A stretch of 8,076 nt of DNA from Smithellaceae bacterium (GCA_028718405.1 JAQULV010000042.1:1-8076), one strand, 5' to 3'. Counted from the stretch's first letter, positions 1 through 7,790 are shown. The notes: generated from the sequence alone by a model not told the origin. Made by a program: numbers and translations.

Positions 1-1093
1 CGAGGAAGATGTAGGTGAGGTCATTGGCGGCGTCCTTGCCTTCCTTGTCCATGCCGCCCACGATGGCGGCCTGAACGACGAGATAGCCGCCGTGGTACTG
101 GCTGGTCCGCTCGGAGAGCAGGAAGACATGCTCTACACACTTGGCGGAGAAGAGGAGCAGCAGCTCCCGCGCCTTGTCGGGCGTGATGCGGCCGGCGTCG
201 AGGTCGGCCTTGTAGAAGGGGTAGAGGTACTGGTCGATTCGGCCGAAGGAGATGGCGGAGTTGAGCCCTTCCAGGTTGGCGGCCATGTGCGTGAGCCACA
301 GCGACTGCAGCGCCTCGTGAAACGTCCCGGCGGGGCGGCGGGGCACCTTGTGGCAGATGCGGGCGATCTCGGCCAGCTCTGCGGCACGGGCCGGATCTTT
401 CTCCCGTGCGGCCATTTTCTGTGCCTCTTCGGCGAAACGGTCGGCGTAAGCGACAAGCGCTTCGCAGGCGATGCGGGCCGCTTTGTGGAGTTCGCCGGTC
501 TTGCCTTCCATCTTTTTCAGGTAGCCTTCCACGCCGAGCTGGAGCATTTTCTCATAATTGGGCAGGAAGTGTCCGATGCCGCCGGCTTCGTTGATCAGGT
601 AATAGGTAGCGCTGAGCTGTTCGGTGACGTAGCGCATCATCCAGGGAAGTCGCGGGAAGAAGGCCTTCATCGCCATGTTGCGTGTGAGCCAGTAAGGATA
701 GATACGGAACAAAAGCTTCATGCGTTCGGACCAGGGCATCTGGAAAGGAGTGGTTTTGCGCTTGTCGATCCAGAGCAGGTCTTCGCTCATGAAGATGCTG
801 GCCAACTCCGGCTGGATGATCGCCGAGATGCGTTCGCAGCCCATGTTGCCGACGATGAGTTCCCCCGGGTAAATCTTCACGACCTTGTTTGACAGGACGT
901 GCGAGAGGGCGCGGGCGCGTCTGACGCCCATGGTCTCTTTCTTCTTGTCATACTTCTTGAAGTACTCAGTCACTAGGTAGGCCCGCTCCGGACAGAGGCG
1001 GACCTTGGTGGCGAGGAGTTCTCTCTTGATCGCTTCGAAACGGGAGGACGTCTTCTTCTCCTCCGTGCTGACGGCTAAAGCTTGCTGCTGCAT
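1..1093 (-). CDS. Glycyl radical enzyme (pyruvate formate-lyase-like), N-terminal part only
   Basis: The first 364 codons of a glycyl radical enzyme; the rest lies beyond the left edge. Family members use a protein-based glycyl radical and a cysteine thiyl radical to cleave C-C, C-O, C-N or C-S bonds, or to add fumarate to hydrocarbons, in the anaerobic cytoplasm. Visible PFL-domain marks are P-G-E-L-I-V-G-N at about 76-83, a P-E-L segment followed by an I-Y-P-Y-W block, G-H-F-L-P-N-Y-E-K near the middle, V-P-x-x-P-A-x-T-F-x-E-A-x-Q-x-x-W before residue 280, and G-R-I-D-Q-Y-L-Y-P-F-Y at 284-294. The start is fixed by an AAGGAGGG site at 1099-1106, five bases upstream of ATG. The catalytic Cys loop and C-terminal Gly loop, which tell subfamilies apart, are outside the window, as is any radical SAM activase. 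It is last of the visible operon genes. The family call is firm. From memory the N-terminus does not resemble Clostridium 4-hydroxyphenylacetate decarboxylase; choline lyase, isethionate lyase, diol dehydratase and alkyl-/arylalkylsuccinate synthase types remain open. Confidence 0.93.
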   Translation of the reverse strand, partial: MQQQALAVSTEEKKTSSRFEAIKRELLATKVRLCPERAYLVTEYFKKYDKKKETMGVRRARALSHVLSNKVVKIYPGELIVGNMGCERISAIIQPELASIFMSEDLLWIDKRKTTPFQMPWSERMKLLFRIYPYWLTRNMAMKAFFPRLPWMMRYVTEQLSATYYLINEAGGIGHFLPNYEKMLQLGVEGYLKKMEGKTGELHKAARIACEALVAYADRFAEEAQKMAAREKDPARAAELAEIARICHKVPRRPAGTFHEALQSLWLTHMAANLEGLNSAISFGRIDQYLYPFYKADLDAGRITPDKARELLLLFSAKCVEHVFLLSERTSQYHGGYLVVQAAIVGGMDKEGKDAANDLTYIFL

Positions 1094-1098
1094 GGTGT

Positions 1099-1106
1099 CC
1101 CTCCTT
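1099..1106 (-). promoter_or_regulatory. Ribosome binding site of the glycyl radical enzyme gene
   Basis: On the minus strand this reads AAGGAGGG, five bases before the ATG at 1093. It is close to the anti-Shine-Dalgarno consensus and sets the start of the radical enzyme. The 50-base gap to the DUF3795 gene holds no terminator-like hairpin, so read-through from upstream is expected. Confidence 0.8.
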
Positions 1107-1143
1107 CTACAACAATTCGTTATATTCTTTGCTCATCGGGCGT

Positions 1144-1590
1144 TCAGTCCAGATCCACCGGCTCCCGGCAACTTCGGCAACGCTTCGCGCCGCGGAATTG
1201 GGGATAGCCGCAGTGGGGACAATTGTAGCGTTTGTCTTCCTCCGCCATCCACTTTTCCGTTCCCAGCTCGCGCCACGCCGGGATGGAGCGCATGATCACC
1301 TTCTTGCCTACAGGTAGTGGGAATGCTTCCACTTTATCACAGGGAAACTCGGTGCACTCGTGGCATCCCGCGTAGCCCTTCTCAATCGTGCAGGACTTGA
1401 TGGGGCAGGATCGGCAGTAGAAGAAGACGTCGTCGGAGAGGCATCCCTTGCAGTGCAGCTCCTCCACGCCTACGCCGTAAACGCCGCACAGTTTCTCCTT
1501 GAAGGCCTGGTTGTTGTCGCGGTGGGCGATATAGATGCCACATACACCGCAGTAAAGTCCGCAGGGTGCCGCCAGAGCGTTCTTTCCCAT
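1144..1590 (-). CDS. DUF3795 family cysteine-rich protein with C-terminal zinc ribbon
   Basis: A 148-residue cytoplasmic protein with 16 cysteines and no signal peptide or membrane segment. The start P-C-G-L-Y-C-G-V-C (Cys 10, 14, 17) is typical of DUF3795, a small anaerobe-rich family of unknown function. More pairs follow: C47-x2-C50, C59-x2-C62, C67, C76-x2-C79, C84. A separate C-terminal C124-x2-C127 ... C138-x2-C141 block looks like a zinc ribbon. The many Cys pairs suggest iron-sulfur or zinc binding (inference). A GGAGGT site lies just upstream of the ATG at 1590. It sits directly before the glycyl radical enzyme and 19 bases after the membrane protein gene, so it is probably co-made with both. 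4-Hydroxyphenylacetate decarboxylase, another glycyl radical enzyme, needs a small Cys-rich iron-sulfur subunit; this protein could play a similar part, but its Cys pattern is not the HpdC pattern as I remember it. Family assignment is good; function is unknown. Confidence 0.85.
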   Translation of the reverse strand: MGKNALAAPCGLYCGVCGIYIAHRDNNQAFKEKLCGVYGVGVEELHCKGCLSDDVFFYCRSCPIKSCTIEKGYAGCHECTEFPCDKVEAFPLPVGKKVIMRSIPAWRELGTEKWMAEEDKRYNCPHCGYPQFRGAKRCRSCREPVDLD

Positions 1591-1609
1591 GTGTCTACCT
1601 CCTTGTTTG

Positions 1610-2170
1610 CTACAGGAAGAGCAAACGGTAACCCTTCATGTAAATGTAAAAGCCGTGGACGCCCATACCCCAGGCGAAAAAGAGCAGGGCCACAACAATG
1701 TCGGCCGCAATGGCCGCAACGGGAATCGCAGTGATCACCGGGCCGGTACGCAGGCCCCTTTTGTTTAGCCGTTGTCGGCCGATCATCTCGCAGATGGCCA
1801 TCAGCGCCAAGCTCCCGAAGAGAGACAGAAGGAAAATGCTGCTGAGGCCGTAATAGAACGTCTCGCCCAAAGTAAAGAATTCACTGACGCGGTACAGCTC
1901 CTTGATGAGCCAGGCCAGAGGTGTAACAAGGGAGGCGATGATCCTCTCTGCCTGCGTGGCGCCACGGAAGAAAGCGACGCTGTACGTGTAGGCCGGCGCA
2001 AGTGCGATAACGGCGAAAAGGATGATGCCGGAGATGAAGGCGATGCCTTGGTGCAGGCCGTAGTTATCGATCCGCCAGGAGTTGTAGTAGATGAGCTCCA
2101 GGACGATCATCGCAAGAAGGGGCAGGGCCGCCGGAATGACGGCGCGGCTCATAAAGCTCCACTTTTCCAT
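1610..2170 (-). CDS. Hypothetical multi-pass inner-membrane protein
   Basis: A 186-residue hydrophobic protein that I do not recognise. Likely membrane segments are at about 8-28, 43-67, 105-127 and 145-169, with a weaker helix at 75-94. Between the last two strong segments is a basic loop, R-Q-R-L-N-K-R-G-L-R (132-141), which by the positive-inside rule should be cytoplasmic. No transporter, enzyme or binding motif is evident. Reading can be extended to a GTG at 2179 (adding three residues), but the AGGAGG site overlaps that GTG, so the ATG at 2170, eight bases downstream of the site, is the likely start. It follows the sulfatase stop by 12 bases and precedes the DUF3795 gene by 19, making translational coupling in one operon likely. 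A role in moving the desulfated product, or in anchoring partners, is only a guess from context. Confidence 0.8.
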   Translation of the reverse strand: MEKWSFMSRAVIPAALPLLAMIVLELIYYNSWRIDNYGLHQGIAFISGIILFAVIALAPAYTYSVAFFRGATQAERIIASLVTPLAWLIKELYRVSEFFTLGETFYYGLSSIFLLSLFGSLALMAICEMIGRQRLNKRGLRTGPVITAIPVAAIAADIVVALLFFAWGMGVHGFYIYMKGYRLLFL

Positions 2171-2178
2171 GGATGCCA

Positions 2179-2184
2179 CCTCCT
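2179..2184 (-). promoter_or_regulatory. Ribosome binding site deciding the membrane protein start
   Basis: The minus strand reads AGGAGG here. It overlaps the GTG at 2179 by one base and lies eight bases before the ATG at 2170, so the ATG is the start that can be used. The site sits in the 12-base gap directly after the sulfatase stop codon. Confidence 0.75.
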
Positions 2185-3577
2185 AGTAACTCTGACCTCT
2201 CTTGAGGCCGGCCAGGACATCGCGCAGCCCCGGGAGCAGTGCCTCGCCGGCGGGTGTGCCGAAGAGGTTGTTCATCTCCCGGGGATCGCTGATAACGTCG
2301 TAGAGTTCGGGGTTCCTGCGCCCCACGTATTCCATATAGCAATGACGGTCGGTGCGAACCGCGCGGATCTCCGGGACATTGTAGGGGAAGTCCTTGAAAT
2401 ATTCGTAAAGCCAAGCCTTGCGGCCGCGCGTTCCCGCCGCCGCAAGGATCGGCTTGAAGCTTACGCCGTCCATGTTGTTGGGGGTTCTTAATCCCGCCAG
2501 ATCAAGCAGTGTCGGGGCCAGATCGATGTTCAAGACCATCTGGGGCGCCTTTCTCCCCGGGTCTCTTATCAGACGCGGGTAGCGGACGATGAAAGGAATG
2601 CGGATCGCCTCTTCGTAGGCCCAGCGCTTGTCGACGAGGTGGTGCTCTCCCCAGAAGTAGCCGTTGTCGCCGGCGTAGACGATGATCGTATCGTCGGCGA
2701 TCCCCAGGTCGTCGAGTTTCTTCAGAACCCGGCCGATCTGCCGGTCCATGCCGGTGATCGTTGCACAGTACTTGCGGATCAGGTGCGGCATGGGGCCGAA
2801 AGTTCCCGTGTAGGTCATGCCCGCCGTCATAGTGACCCAAGGGTCAGCCTCTTTAGGCAGCCTCACGTCTGCATCGGCGTAAAGATTGTCCAGATCCGGC
2901 GGCGGCAGAAACTGGTGATGGATGGCCTTGTGAGAAAGATACAGGCAGAAGGGACGAGTCCTTTTCTTTTCGATGAAATCGAGGGCGAAGTCGGTGAGAT
3001 CATCGGTAATGTATTTTCCGCGCCTTTCCGTGAGCACACCGTTGATGTAAAGCGGGCAGTCGAAATAGCGCCCCTGGCCCTCCTGCACGGTGAAGGAGAT
3101 GAACTCGTCCACGCCGCGCAGCTCCGGCAGTCCCGCGCCCGGCATGTGCCACTTGCCGATGAAGGCTGTATCATAGCCTGTCTTTTTGAGCAGTTCGAGG
3201 AAGGTGACGTTGTTGTCGCGCCACATGGTGAGGTTGTTTCTCACGCCGTGGTTGTGGGCATACTGGCCCGTCAGAAAGCTGGCCCGCGAGGGACTGCAAA
3301 GGGAGGTCGTAACAAAGGCGTTTCTGAAATGGACCCCGGTCGCAGCCAGATGATCGAGGTTGGGGGTTTTGAGGAAGGGATGCCCCATACAGCTCATGTA
3401 ATCCCAGCGGTGATCGTCGGACAGGATGAAGATGATGTTCGGGCGTCTCTCCCGCGCCCCTGCGGGGAACGGTAAAGACCAATCGACCAGGCCCGCGACG
3501 GCTGCAGCACCACACAGCCTTAAGGTTTCCCGGCGTGTGAATCTGCCGTCGAAGAGACGGGACCTGTTTTCCGACAT
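2183..3577 (-). CDS. Tat-exported type I sulfatase (arylsulfatase A-like, S1 family)
   Basis: A 464-residue sulfatase that should hydrolyse a sulfate ester outside the cytoplasm. The N-terminus F-T-R-R-E-T-L-R-L followed by an Ala-rich hydrophobic stretch (13-31) is a twin-arginine signal. The mature domain begins R-R-P-N-I-I-F-I-L-S-D-D, with D54 and D55 as Ca2+ ligands. C94-S-P-S-R98 is the Cys-type sulfatase signature, where Cys becomes formylglycine. Further matches to the fold are G-K142-W-H144, H-K217-x-x-H220, G-D304-N305-G as the second metal pair, and K317. Length and motif order are normal, so the enzyme looks intact. A GGAGG site lies four bases before the ATG at 3577. It is the first gene of a four-gene operon that ends in the glycyl radical enzyme. 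No sulfatase-maturing enzyme (anSME or FGE) is in the window, so one is needed elsewhere. The substrate is unknown; aryl, alkyl or carbohydrate sulfates are all possible. A non-sulfatase member of the alkaline phosphatase superfamily is unlikely given the C-S-P-S-R motif. Confidence 0.94.
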   Translation of the reverse strand: MSENRSRLFDGRFTRRETLRLCGAAAVAGLVDWSLPFPAGARERRPNIIFILSDDHRWDYMSCMGHPFLKTPNLDHLAATGVHFRNAFVTTSLCSPSRASFLTGQYAHNHGVRNNLTMWRDNNVTFLELLKKTGYDTAFIGKWHMPGAGLPELRGVDEFISFTVQEGQGRYFDCPLYINGVLTERRGKYITDDLTDFALDFIEKKRTRPFCLYLSHKAIHHQFLPPPDLDNLYADADVRLPKEADPWVTMTAGMTYTGTFGPMPHLIRKYCATITGMDRQIGRVLKKLDDLGIADDTIIVYAGDNGYFWGEHHLVDKRWAYEEAIRIPFIVRYPRLIRDPGRKAPQMVLNIDLAPTLLDLAGLRTPNNMDGVSFKPILAAAGTRGRKAWLYEYFKDFPYNVPEIRAVRTDRHCYMEYVGRRNPELYDVISDPREMNNLFGTPAGEALLPGLRDVLAGLKRGQSY

Positions 3578-3703
3578 GCATCCTCCCTGAGGGCTGATGA
3601 CCGTGGCTTTACCGGCGGCTTCGGGGTTCGCTATGATAAAGAGACAGGCATACTATGAATTTTGCGGCGGAAGCCTTTCCGGCATGACTGGAAACGATGG
3701 GCA

Positions 3704-3732
3704 AATCTAACCGCTATTTTGGAAAAACTCAA
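3704..3732 (-). promoter_or_regulatory. Tentative sigma70-like promoter for the sulfatase operon
   Basis: On the minus strand TTGAGT (3732-3727) and TAGATT (3709-3704) are separated by 17 bases. Each hexamer matches the consensus at four of six positions. It would give a leader of about 120 bases before the sulfatase ATG. It is the best match I found by eye in the gap, but it is weak and could be chance. Confidence 0.25.
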
Positions 3733-3764
3733 GGAAATTGTGTGGGAAAGGGCGGTTTCCATTA

Positions 3765-3792
3765 TTGACAAATCTCCAGAAGAAGGTATGAA
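3765..3792 (+). promoter_or_regulatory. Probable sigma70-like promoter for the lipoprotein gene
   Basis: A perfect TTGACA at 3765-3770 is followed after 16 bases by TATGAA at 3787-3792, four of six matches to the -10 consensus. Transcription would begin near 3799, leaving about 45 bases before the ATG at 3844. The site lies in the divergent gap between two exported hydrolases. No operator palindrome next to it was convincing. Confidence 0.5.
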
Positions 3793-3830
3793 GAGGTTCT
3801 GCATCACCAAACGCACACCATGTCTGCAAC

Positions 3831-3842
3831 GAGGGGGGGGAG
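3831..3842 (+). promoter_or_regulatory. G-rich ribosome binding site with eight-G run
   Basis: GAGGG at 3831-3835 lies eight bases before the ATG at 3844 and is the likely ribosome binding site; the G run (3833-3840) fills most of the spacer. It supports the start at 3844 over the in-frame ATG at 3820, which has no Shine-Dalgarno match before it and would put eight extra polar residues in front of the signal peptide. Confidence 0.65.
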
Positions 3843-3843
3843 A

Positions 3844-6501
3844 ATGAAGATATCAATCCGTACGGCCGTAGTATTTCTTTGTCTGGCGGCGCTCGTTTTG
3901 GCCGGCTGCACTACTTCCGAATCCGACGGGACATCCGGTCCGATCGTCAAAGAGCATAGCGCGCCCGTGGCCTCTCCGGGCCTCGACAAGGCGACCTACG
4001 TTGATGACGTCATAGCCCTTGATGGGACGAAAAGTGCAGATCCGGATGGCGAGATTACCTCTTACAATTGGGAGATTACCGGAAGACCGGAGGGCAGCAA
4101 CGCAACGCTGGAAGATGCCGCCACGGCAACACCGACACTGGCCCCCGACCGGGAGGGTATCTATAAAGTCAAGCTTACCGTCACTGACGAGAAGGGACTC
4201 TCCGATAGCCGGGAATGCGCGGTTACCGCAGTCCATCCGGGATTGCCTATCATTCCTTCCGGGGCGCTGCCCGGCCCCGCTGTCCTTTATATGCCGCCCG
4301 TTAAATCGCCTATCCTTTCCAACCACCGGGACTGCTTCAAGGCGGAGCCGCTGCTCATCTCCGGTACTGAGGCCTATATCGACGGCGAGTACCTCTACCA
4401 GGATTACATCTACGACGACTACGGAAGCGGGACCATCCACCCCGCCGAGTTGAACTTAATCAGGATTGGAAGCGCGTCTACGGGCTCGCTGGTTCCCCGC
4501 ATGGGCTGCAGCAACTACCCGACCAACCTTGACCGCTACGGAAACAACGCTGCCGATCTTGTGGAGTTCCGCATCGCCCTGGAAGAAGACAAAGTCGTTT
4601 ATCGGATCACGCTCAACGCGCTATTGGAGAAGGATTCGACCTGCATCGTGATCGCCTGCGACAGTGATCTCAATATATTGACAGGGAATCCCATTCTTCC
4701 GTGGGATCCGGGTGCAATCTTCCCGGGTACCGACGAGGCGATCTTCATCTGGGGTACCGGCGCGGAACATGTACGGCGCAACGGCATGGACTGGGTCCAT
4801 ACGGAACTTACCGAGATTGACACCGATCTTGAAGCGAATCAGATAACCGTTGCGGTTCCCCGAGCTATCTCCAACCCCACGGACAAGTGGCGCCTCACCG
4901 TGGCAACGGGACTGTACGACACTGCAAATCATAGCTGGCTTCGGCCCGGTTATCAGGCGACGGAGAGTCAGCCGGGCGGCGCGGGACCTTTTGATCTTGC
5001 ACCCTGTGGGATCTTCAACCTGGCCTTCCGTTTCGATGAGCCGATAAATTCGCGAAACACGCCGCCCGACGAAAGACAGTCGGAGGTGTTACGCAACAAG
5101 GTCCCGACGGTTTACGCCCACGAGATAGATTTTGGCAGGCTTGAACGCAGGGAGACTGACATAAGCGGGATCCCCAAGACGGGCTGGCAAGTGAGGATCT
5201 TTCCGACGCGCAATAATCTGGGCGAGAAACAGGTCATGAATCTTTCCTTCAACCTGGTCCTGGCCAGCGAACCCTTCGAGGAGCCGGAATATTTCGGTCC
5301 CCTGCAGACCTACTCGCTCTATATCCCCTCGACCTACGATCCGGCGAAGCCGACGGGATTTACCCTGGCTCTGCATTCGCTGGGGCAGTTCCACCGCCAG
5401 TACAACGGAACGAGCTTCGTGCAGCAAATCGGGGAGAGTAGAAATAACATTGTGGCGAGCCCCAACGGCCTGGGATCCAAGGGCCTCTATATCGGCCCGG
5501 CGGAACTCGATACCTTTGAGGTATGGAGTGACGTGGCCCATCACTTCAATCTCGATCCGCGCCACACGGCCATCACCGGCTACTCGATGGGCGGGTACGG
5601 AACCTATCGGCTTGCCACGCTCTATCCCGATCTCTTCGGTCAGGCAATGAGTATCGTCGGGACGCCGACGGGAAACCTCAACTGGGATCCGCCGACAACC
5701 TGCGATAAAGACAAGACGCTGGTCACGATGTGGCTGGAGAACGCCAGGAACGTTCCCTTCATGAACCTCAACTCCATGTTCGACGAGACGGTGAAATATT
5801 CCGGCGCCCGGGCCGTCAACCAGGGAATGCCGGAAGCGGGGATCAACGGTTTCGAACAGTACGGCTACCGTTATCGGTTTCTTACCTTCGAAACGCCGCA
5901 CATAGGACTTTACCTTCTGGACAACTACCCGATGGCCGCAGGTTTCCTGGGCGATGCCCTCGTCGATAGAGACCCGCATCATGTGACCCTCGCCTACGTG
6001 CCGATTTCAGACGATACAAGCCTCGGCCTTATCCATAATCATGCCTATTGGCTTTCCGGTCTCGAACTGGCCGATCCATCCCGGGAGGGCGATTTCTCCA
6101 AGGGAGTTGTAGACGCCTTCAGCTATGGCTTTGCCAAGGGTGATCCCGTCAGTTCTCCGTTTTCCGGCGGCGGACTATTTCCCCTTCCTTACGCGGAAGT
6201 GGGAAGGTCCTGGGGAGAGGCGCCGGTGATCGCGAAGGAGAACCGTCTTGATCTCACCATTACCAATCTCAAAGCAGTTCGCGTCGAGACGGTACGTGCG
6301 ATGCTTGCTCCGGATAAAAGGATGACCGTCCGCATCATTTCCGATTCCGTCGGTCAACTCCTCCTGGCCGGTGATTTTGCACCCAACGTGACAGTGACAT
6401 CGGGTGGTCGCTACACGCCTGATGGCGTTGTGATCGATTACGGCAAGGGCGATACTCTCTACGAGATCATGCCCCCCGAGCTGCCTTTGCAGGGCAAATG
6501 A
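3844..6501 (+). CDS. Large surface lipoprotein: PKD-like domain plus alpha/beta-hydrolase (esterase-like)
   Basis: An 885-residue exported hydrolase of unknown substrate. The start M-K-I-S-I-R, a hydrophobic core and the lipobox L-A-G-C22 mark a lipoprotein; Thr at +2 rather than Asp favours the outer membrane. Residues about 40-130 form a PKD-like beta domain (L-D-G-T-K-S-A-D-P-D-G, Y-x-W, then Y-K-V-K-L-T-V-T-D). About 130-480 is a beta-rich region with no motif I recognise. About 490-710 is an alpha/beta-hydrolase resembling esterase D, PHB depolymerase or prolyl-oligopeptidase domains: Y-S-L-Y-I-P-S, then G-Y-S581-M-G-G as nucleophile elbow, F-D647-E-T-V-K-Y as likely acid loop, and P-H686 as candidate His (triad inferred). 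About 710-885 is beta-rich and unassigned. It is transcribed away from the sulfatase and shares its control region. No terminator follows. An ester, polyester or peptide bond could be the target; the fold call is good, the substrate call is not possible. Confidence 0.88.
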   Translation: MKISIRTAVVFLCLAALVLAGCTTSESDGTSGPIVKEHSAPVASPGLDKATYVDDVIALDGTKSADPDGEITSYNWEITGRPEGSNATLEDAATATPTLAPDREGIYKVKLTVTDEKGLSDSRECAVTAVHPGLPIIPSGALPGPAVLYMPPVKSPILSNHRDCFKAEPLLISGTEAYIDGEYLYQDYIYDDYGSGTIHPAELNLIRIGSASTGSLVPRMGCSNYPTNLDRYGNNAADLVEFRIALEEDKVVYRITLNALLEKDSTCIVIACDSDLNILTGNPILPWDPGAIFPGTDEAIFIWGTGAEHVRRNGMDWVHTELTEIDTDLEANQITVAVPRAISNPTDKWRLTVATGLYDTANHSWLRPGYQATESQPGGAGPFDLAPCGIFNLAFRFDEPINSRNTPPDERQSEVLRNKVPTVYAHEIDFGRLERRETDISGIPKTGWQVRIFPTRNNLGEKQVMNLSFNLVLASEPFEEPEYFGPLQTYSLYIPSTYDPAKPTGFTLALHSLGQFHRQYNGTSFVQQIGESRNNIVASPNGLGSKGLYIGPAELDTFEVWSDVAHHFNLDPRHTAITGYSMGGYGTYRLATLYPDLFGQAMSIVGTPTGNLNWDPPTTCDKDKTLVTMWLENARNVPFMNLNSMFDETVKYSGARAVNQGMPEAGINGFEQYGYRYRFLTFETPHIGLYLLDNYPMAAGFLGDALVDRDPHHVTLAYVPISDDTSLGLIHNHAYWLSGLELADPSREGDFSKGVVDAFSYGFAKGDPVSSPFSGGGLFPLPYAEVGRSWGEAPVIAKENRLDLTITNLKAVRVETVRAMLAPDKRMTVRIISDSVGQLLLAGDFAPNVTVTSGGRYTPDGVVIDYGKGDTLYEIMPPELPLQGK

Positions 6502-6616
6502 AACTTGTAATGTTCCCGGCCTTGTTGTATTGATAGCCCGTGGACTGGGAACTACGGAACAATCATCCCCTTGAGTGCGGGAAACCAGTCGCATGTTGAG
6601 TTCTGGATTTCTGCCG

Positions 6617-6652
6617 CAGTCTACCTCCGCGAAGGCGGGGGCGGGAATGACG
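6617..6652 (+). repeat. Dispersed palindromic repeat, copy A
   Basis: A 36-base element that matches copy B at 7860-7895 at 31 of 36 positions in the same orientation. Its core, CCGC-GAAG-GCGG, folds into a hairpin and is followed by CGGGAATGACG. This looks like a REP-type or MITE-like intergenic element, a class common in proteobacterial chromosomes. Copy A is upstream of malate dehydrogenase. Confidence 0.75.
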
Positions 6653-6662
6653 CTCTTGAAGA

Positions 6663-6678
6663 TTGTGAACGATCACAA
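6663..6678. promoter_or_regulatory. CRP/FNR-family-like operator upstream of mdh
   Basis: A perfect inverted repeat TTGTGA-ACGA-TCACAA. Half-sites match the CRP-type TGTGA/TCACA, but the spacer is four bases, as in FNR-type sites, rather than the six usual for CRP. It sits 62 bases before the mdh start codon. Binding by a CRP/FNR-family regulator (redox, nitrosative stress or carbon signals) is inference; whether it activates or represses cannot be told because the promoter is not clear. Confidence 0.45.
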
Positions 6679-6734
6679 CAGCCATTCCTGAGCACGAGAG
6701 AGCTCAGTCCTGCCGAGAGAAAACAAAGAGGTAG

Positions 6735-7673
<939 letters not shown>

Positions 7674-7681
7674 TCGCTGCC

Positions 7682-7709
7682 GGGCGGGCGCGAGGCCCAC
7701 CCTTTTTTT
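7682..7709 (+). terminator. Intrinsic terminator of mdh
   Basis: GGGCGGGC (7682-7689) pairs with GCCCACCC (7695-7702) around a five-base loop, with one C-A mismatch, and is followed by seven T (7703-7709). It begins nine bases after the mdh stop, a textbook position. Confidence 0.9.
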
Positions 7710-7790
7710 GTCAATCAGCCGGCAGCCGCATAATTCGGCGTTCCTCAATAGGGCGCGTCATTCGGGCCTTAGCCTTAACCTGTTGCGTAG

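Noticed and set aside
92..892. Long plus-strand open frame opposite the glycyl radical enzyme
   Set aside because: It mirrors the real minus-strand gene, has no recognisable domain and no good ribosome binding site; GC-rich coding DNA often leaves such frames.
1772..2491. Plus-strand open frame across the membrane protein and the sulfatase 3' end
   Set aside because: It spans the boundary of two well-supported minus-strand genes and has a low-complexity, charged translation without family features.
2639..3475. 278-codon plus-strand open frame inside the sulfatase gene
   Set aside because: Antisense shadow of a fully conserved sulfatase sequence; no motif of its own.
3820..3843. ATG at 3820 as start of the lipoprotein
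   Set aside because: No ribosome binding site before it, and it would add eight polar residues before a complete lipoprotein signal that begins at 3844.
3631..3847. Small open frames on both strands in the divergent gap
   Set aside because: They are about 60 codons, mutually overlapping, lack ribosome binding sites and cover the promoter candidates.
5089..5982. 297-codon minus-strand open frame inside the lipoprotein gene
   Set aside because: Antisense to the conserved alpha/beta-hydrolase domain; His/Arg/Val-rich translation typical of a shadow frame.
6512..6552. GTTCCC ... GGGAAC inverted repeat as terminator of the lipoprotein gene
   Set aside because: The stem is short, the loop is 25-30 bases and no T run follows.
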